A program made the translations under genes and the position numbers. 7,430 nucleotides of DNA from the NCBI GenBank assembly GCA_003525045.1, contig DQGF01000381.1:1509-8938 (forward strand), written 5' to 3'. The notes beneath the pieces are model-generated. The model did no database searches, was not told where the DNA came from, and worked only from the letters and a program-made list of their open reading frames with translations. Positions 6,776 through 7,430 of the stretch are shown here, piece after piece. The DNA is from Pseudomonas sp. (GTDB lineage Bacteria; Pseudomonadota; Gammaproteobacteria; Pseudomonadales; Pseudomonadaceae). The first letter of the stretch is position 1, and each line of letters opens with the position of its first letter.

Positions 6776-6908
6776 TCAGTTTACCTTGGCATTCAAATCA
6801 CCTTTCAGGTAACGCTGATACATCCCTTTTTACGTGGATCGAATTCGCTCGAATTGGTCGCCATCAGGCGGCGCATTACATCGGTGGACGCCAGACGCAG
6901 GTCAGTGA
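6776..6908 (-). pseudogene. fda: Remnant of class II fructose-bisphosphate aldolase (C-terminal fragment, internally deleted)
   Basis: Two pieces of one protein family are joined out of frame. From 6906 to 6829 the minus strand encodes TDLRLASTDVMRRLMATN followed by SSEFDPRK. I recognise this as the stretch near the C-terminus of Pseudomonas Fda after the KVNIDTD motif. From 6823 to 6779 another frame encodes MYQRYLKGDLNAKVN and then TGA (6778-6776), which is the Fda C-terminus. The roughly 35 residues expected between them, including the FGTAG..KIK block, are missing, and five bases lie at the joint. Everything upstream of TDLRLAS is also missing, including the zinc ligands and catalytic Asp, so the product cannot be an aldolase. 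The intact gene normally lies beside pgk, so this is presumably a decayed duplicate fragment. The match is from memory of the family. Confidence 0.75.
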
Positions 6909-6928
6909 CACGGAGTGTGGGAACGATC
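6908..6928. repeat. Truncated copy of a Pseudomonas interspersed palindromic repeat
   Basis: ACACGGAGTGTGGGAACGAT resembles the common intergenic element whose usual form, from memory, is a palindrome around a GCGTGGGAACGAT core. Here only one half is recognisable, with a short ACAC/GTGT stem (6908-6911 with 6915-6918). It abuts exactly the point where similarity to the aldolase begins. Copy number in the genome cannot be seen here. Confidence 0.4.
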
Positions 6929-6969
6929 TGAATGAGTCGGCTTCCGAAAAACGTGTAGGATCCCGGCCG

Positions 6970-7103
6970 TTGTGGCGAGGGAGCTTGCTCCGCTGGGCTG
7001 CGAAGCAGACCCAAACCCTGCCACCCTATTCCTACAGACACACCGCAGTGTCCGGTTTTACGACGGCTGCGCCGCCGAACGGGAGCAAGCTCCCTCGCCA
7101 CAA
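6970..7103. repeat. Second inverted REP pair (BIME-like)
   Basis: The arms 6970-6991 and 7082-7103 are perfect reverse complements over 22 bp, with the REP core TGTGGCGAGGGAGCTTGCTC. The symmetry continues imperfectly inward: the left arm goes on with GGGCTGCGAAGCAG and the right arm (as reverse complement) with CGGCGGCGCAGCCG, once one missing C in the left arm is allowed for. This REP subtype differs from the pair at 1752-1847 (GGCGAGGGAGC versus GGGAGCGGGC). An open frame of 98 codons on the minus strand starts inside the right arm; I regard it as fortuitous. Confidence 0.85.
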
Positions 7104-7272
7104 TGACCGTGTATGGTCCTACACCTCGGTTGCAGCAATCAAAGTCGACGCTTATAGTTCGCCCGTCGCTGACAGCAGTCGGCGATAGGGTTTCGCAGCC
7201 CTACGGCACAATTAGTAACCAAGCACCATAATAAGCAACGACGGTCGCATCAGCGCTCGAAGTCCGTTTTAT
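7104..7272. other. Non-coding stretch before the structured leader
   Basis: No gene is supported here. The one clear structure is TAGGG (7186-7190) pairing with CCCTA (7199-7203) around TTTCGCAG. A looser stem-loop precedes it, using TCGC (7166-7169) and GCGA (7182-7185). The A+T-rich CATAATAAG at 7227-7235 could hold a -10 element for the downstream leader, but no matching -35 is visible. Confidence 0.5.
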
Positions 7273-7347
7273 GGTGGCTGTGTGTGGGAGACCTTCGGGT
7301 CTGCCGGGTTCCTTGTGCCTCGGTCTGCGAACCCGCACACAGCTACC
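7273..7347 (+). promoter_or_regulatory. Highly structured RNA-like leader of the gene starting at 7409
   Basis: 7273-7288 pairs with 7332-7347 over 16 bp, including two G·U pairs. Inside it are two hairpins. AGACC (7289-7293) and GGTCT (7298-7302) close a UUCG tetraloop on a C-G pair, the especially stable C(UUCG)G form. CCGGG (7304-7308) and CCTCGG-type pairing (7319-7323) close a 10-nt loop. The result is a compact three-way junction ending 61 nt before the start codon. No T run follows, so it is not a terminator. I believe near-identical copies occur upstream of very short genes in fluorescent pseudomonads, but this is from memory. It could be a cis-regulatory RNA or a processed small RNA. 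Confidence 0.65.
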
Positions 7348-7355
7348 ACCCCATT

Positions 7356-7371
7356 CGTTTCGCAGCGAACG
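7356..7371 (+). promoter_or_regulatory. Small hairpin between the leader and the ribosome-binding site
   Basis: CGTTT (7356-7360) pairs with GAACG (7367-7371), one pair being U·G, around a CGCAGC loop. It lies directly after the large leader structure and 23 nt before the ribosome-binding site, so it may be part of the same regulatory RNA. Confidence 0.35.
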
Positions 7372-7408
7372 GCAGTAGCTCTTCTTTTATGCACAGGAAG
7401 ATTTACTT

Positions 7409-7430
7409 ATGACAATGAATCACCCGCCTC
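7409..7430 (+). CDS. Start of an unidentified gene (3' end outside window)
   Basis: ATG at 7409-7411 is preceded by AGGAAG (7395-7400) with an 8-nt spacing, a strong ribosome-binding site. Only MTMNHPP can be read before the window ends, so no family can be assigned. The structured leader at 7273-7347 lies just upstream. Initiation at the second ATG (7415) is possible but has poorer spacing. Confidence 0.6.

Noticed and set aside
6805..7101. 98-residue open frame on the minus strand
   Set aside because: It starts inside a REP arm, crosses the whole REP pair and runs into the aldolase remnant before ending at a frameshift-created stop. No ribosome-binding site supports it.
7273..7347. tRNA-like or terminator interpretation of the structured leader
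   Set aside because: The GGTTC-like segment suggested a tRNA arm, but there is no acceptor stem with a CCA-compatible end or an anticodon arm. No T run follows the outer stem, so it is not an intrinsic terminator.
1..7430. CRISPR array, insertion sequence or prophage genes
   Set aside because: No regularly spaced direct repeats, transposase, integrase or phage structural genes are visible. The only mobile-type DNA is REP elements.

Overview
The window reads as a chromosomal segment of a fluorescent-group Pseudomonas. The evidence is the high G+C coding sequence with many G/C third positions, a YccS-type transporter and an ElaA-type acetyltransferase that look like their Pseudomonas forms, two inverted pairs of the short REP-type palindromes typical of these genomes, and a cytoplasmic family-7 alginate lyase. 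Species cannot be assigned from the sequence alone.

Layout. 1-1141 (+) is the C-terminal half of a YccS/FUSC-family inner-membrane protein, cut by the left edge. 1294-1746 (+) is an ElaA-like GNAT acetyltransferase. A perfect 28-bp inverted REP pair (1752-1847) separates it from a convergent minus-strand block that reads 4871 to 1872: a REC-PAS-GGDEF-EAL cyclic-di-GMP protein, a YgjP-like HELAH metallopeptidase and a small winged-helix protein. The gaps in this block are only 46 and 41 nt, so it is probably one transcript. A 324-nt intergenic region with a good sigma70-like promoter and several dyads separates it from a divergent PL7 alginate lyase (5196-5864, +). That gene ends at a bidirectional terminator (5941-5974), which it shares with a convergent small secreted cysteine-containing protein (6536-6081, -).

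The right-hand 750 bases are accessory in character. They contain an intrinsic terminator pointing left, a decayed C-terminal fragment of class II fructose-bisphosphate aldolase with an internal deletion, a truncated copy of another interspersed repeat, a second inverted REP pair (6970-7103), and a strongly structured RNA-like leader (7273-7347). The leader has a 16-bp outer stem closing a C(UUCG)G hairpin and a second hairpin. It lies just before a gene that starts at 7409 with a good ribosome-binding site and runs off the right edge.

Functional links. The cyclic-di-GMP enzyme and the alginate lyase share a divergent intergenic region, and both could affect the exopolysaccharide matrix; this link is inferred from position only. 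The cyclic-di-GMP protein has an intact GGDEF and I-site but an EAL domain lacking a conserved metal-ligand Asn, so it may act mainly as a cyclase. The most interesting unexplained element is the leader at the right end, followed by the aldolase remnant.
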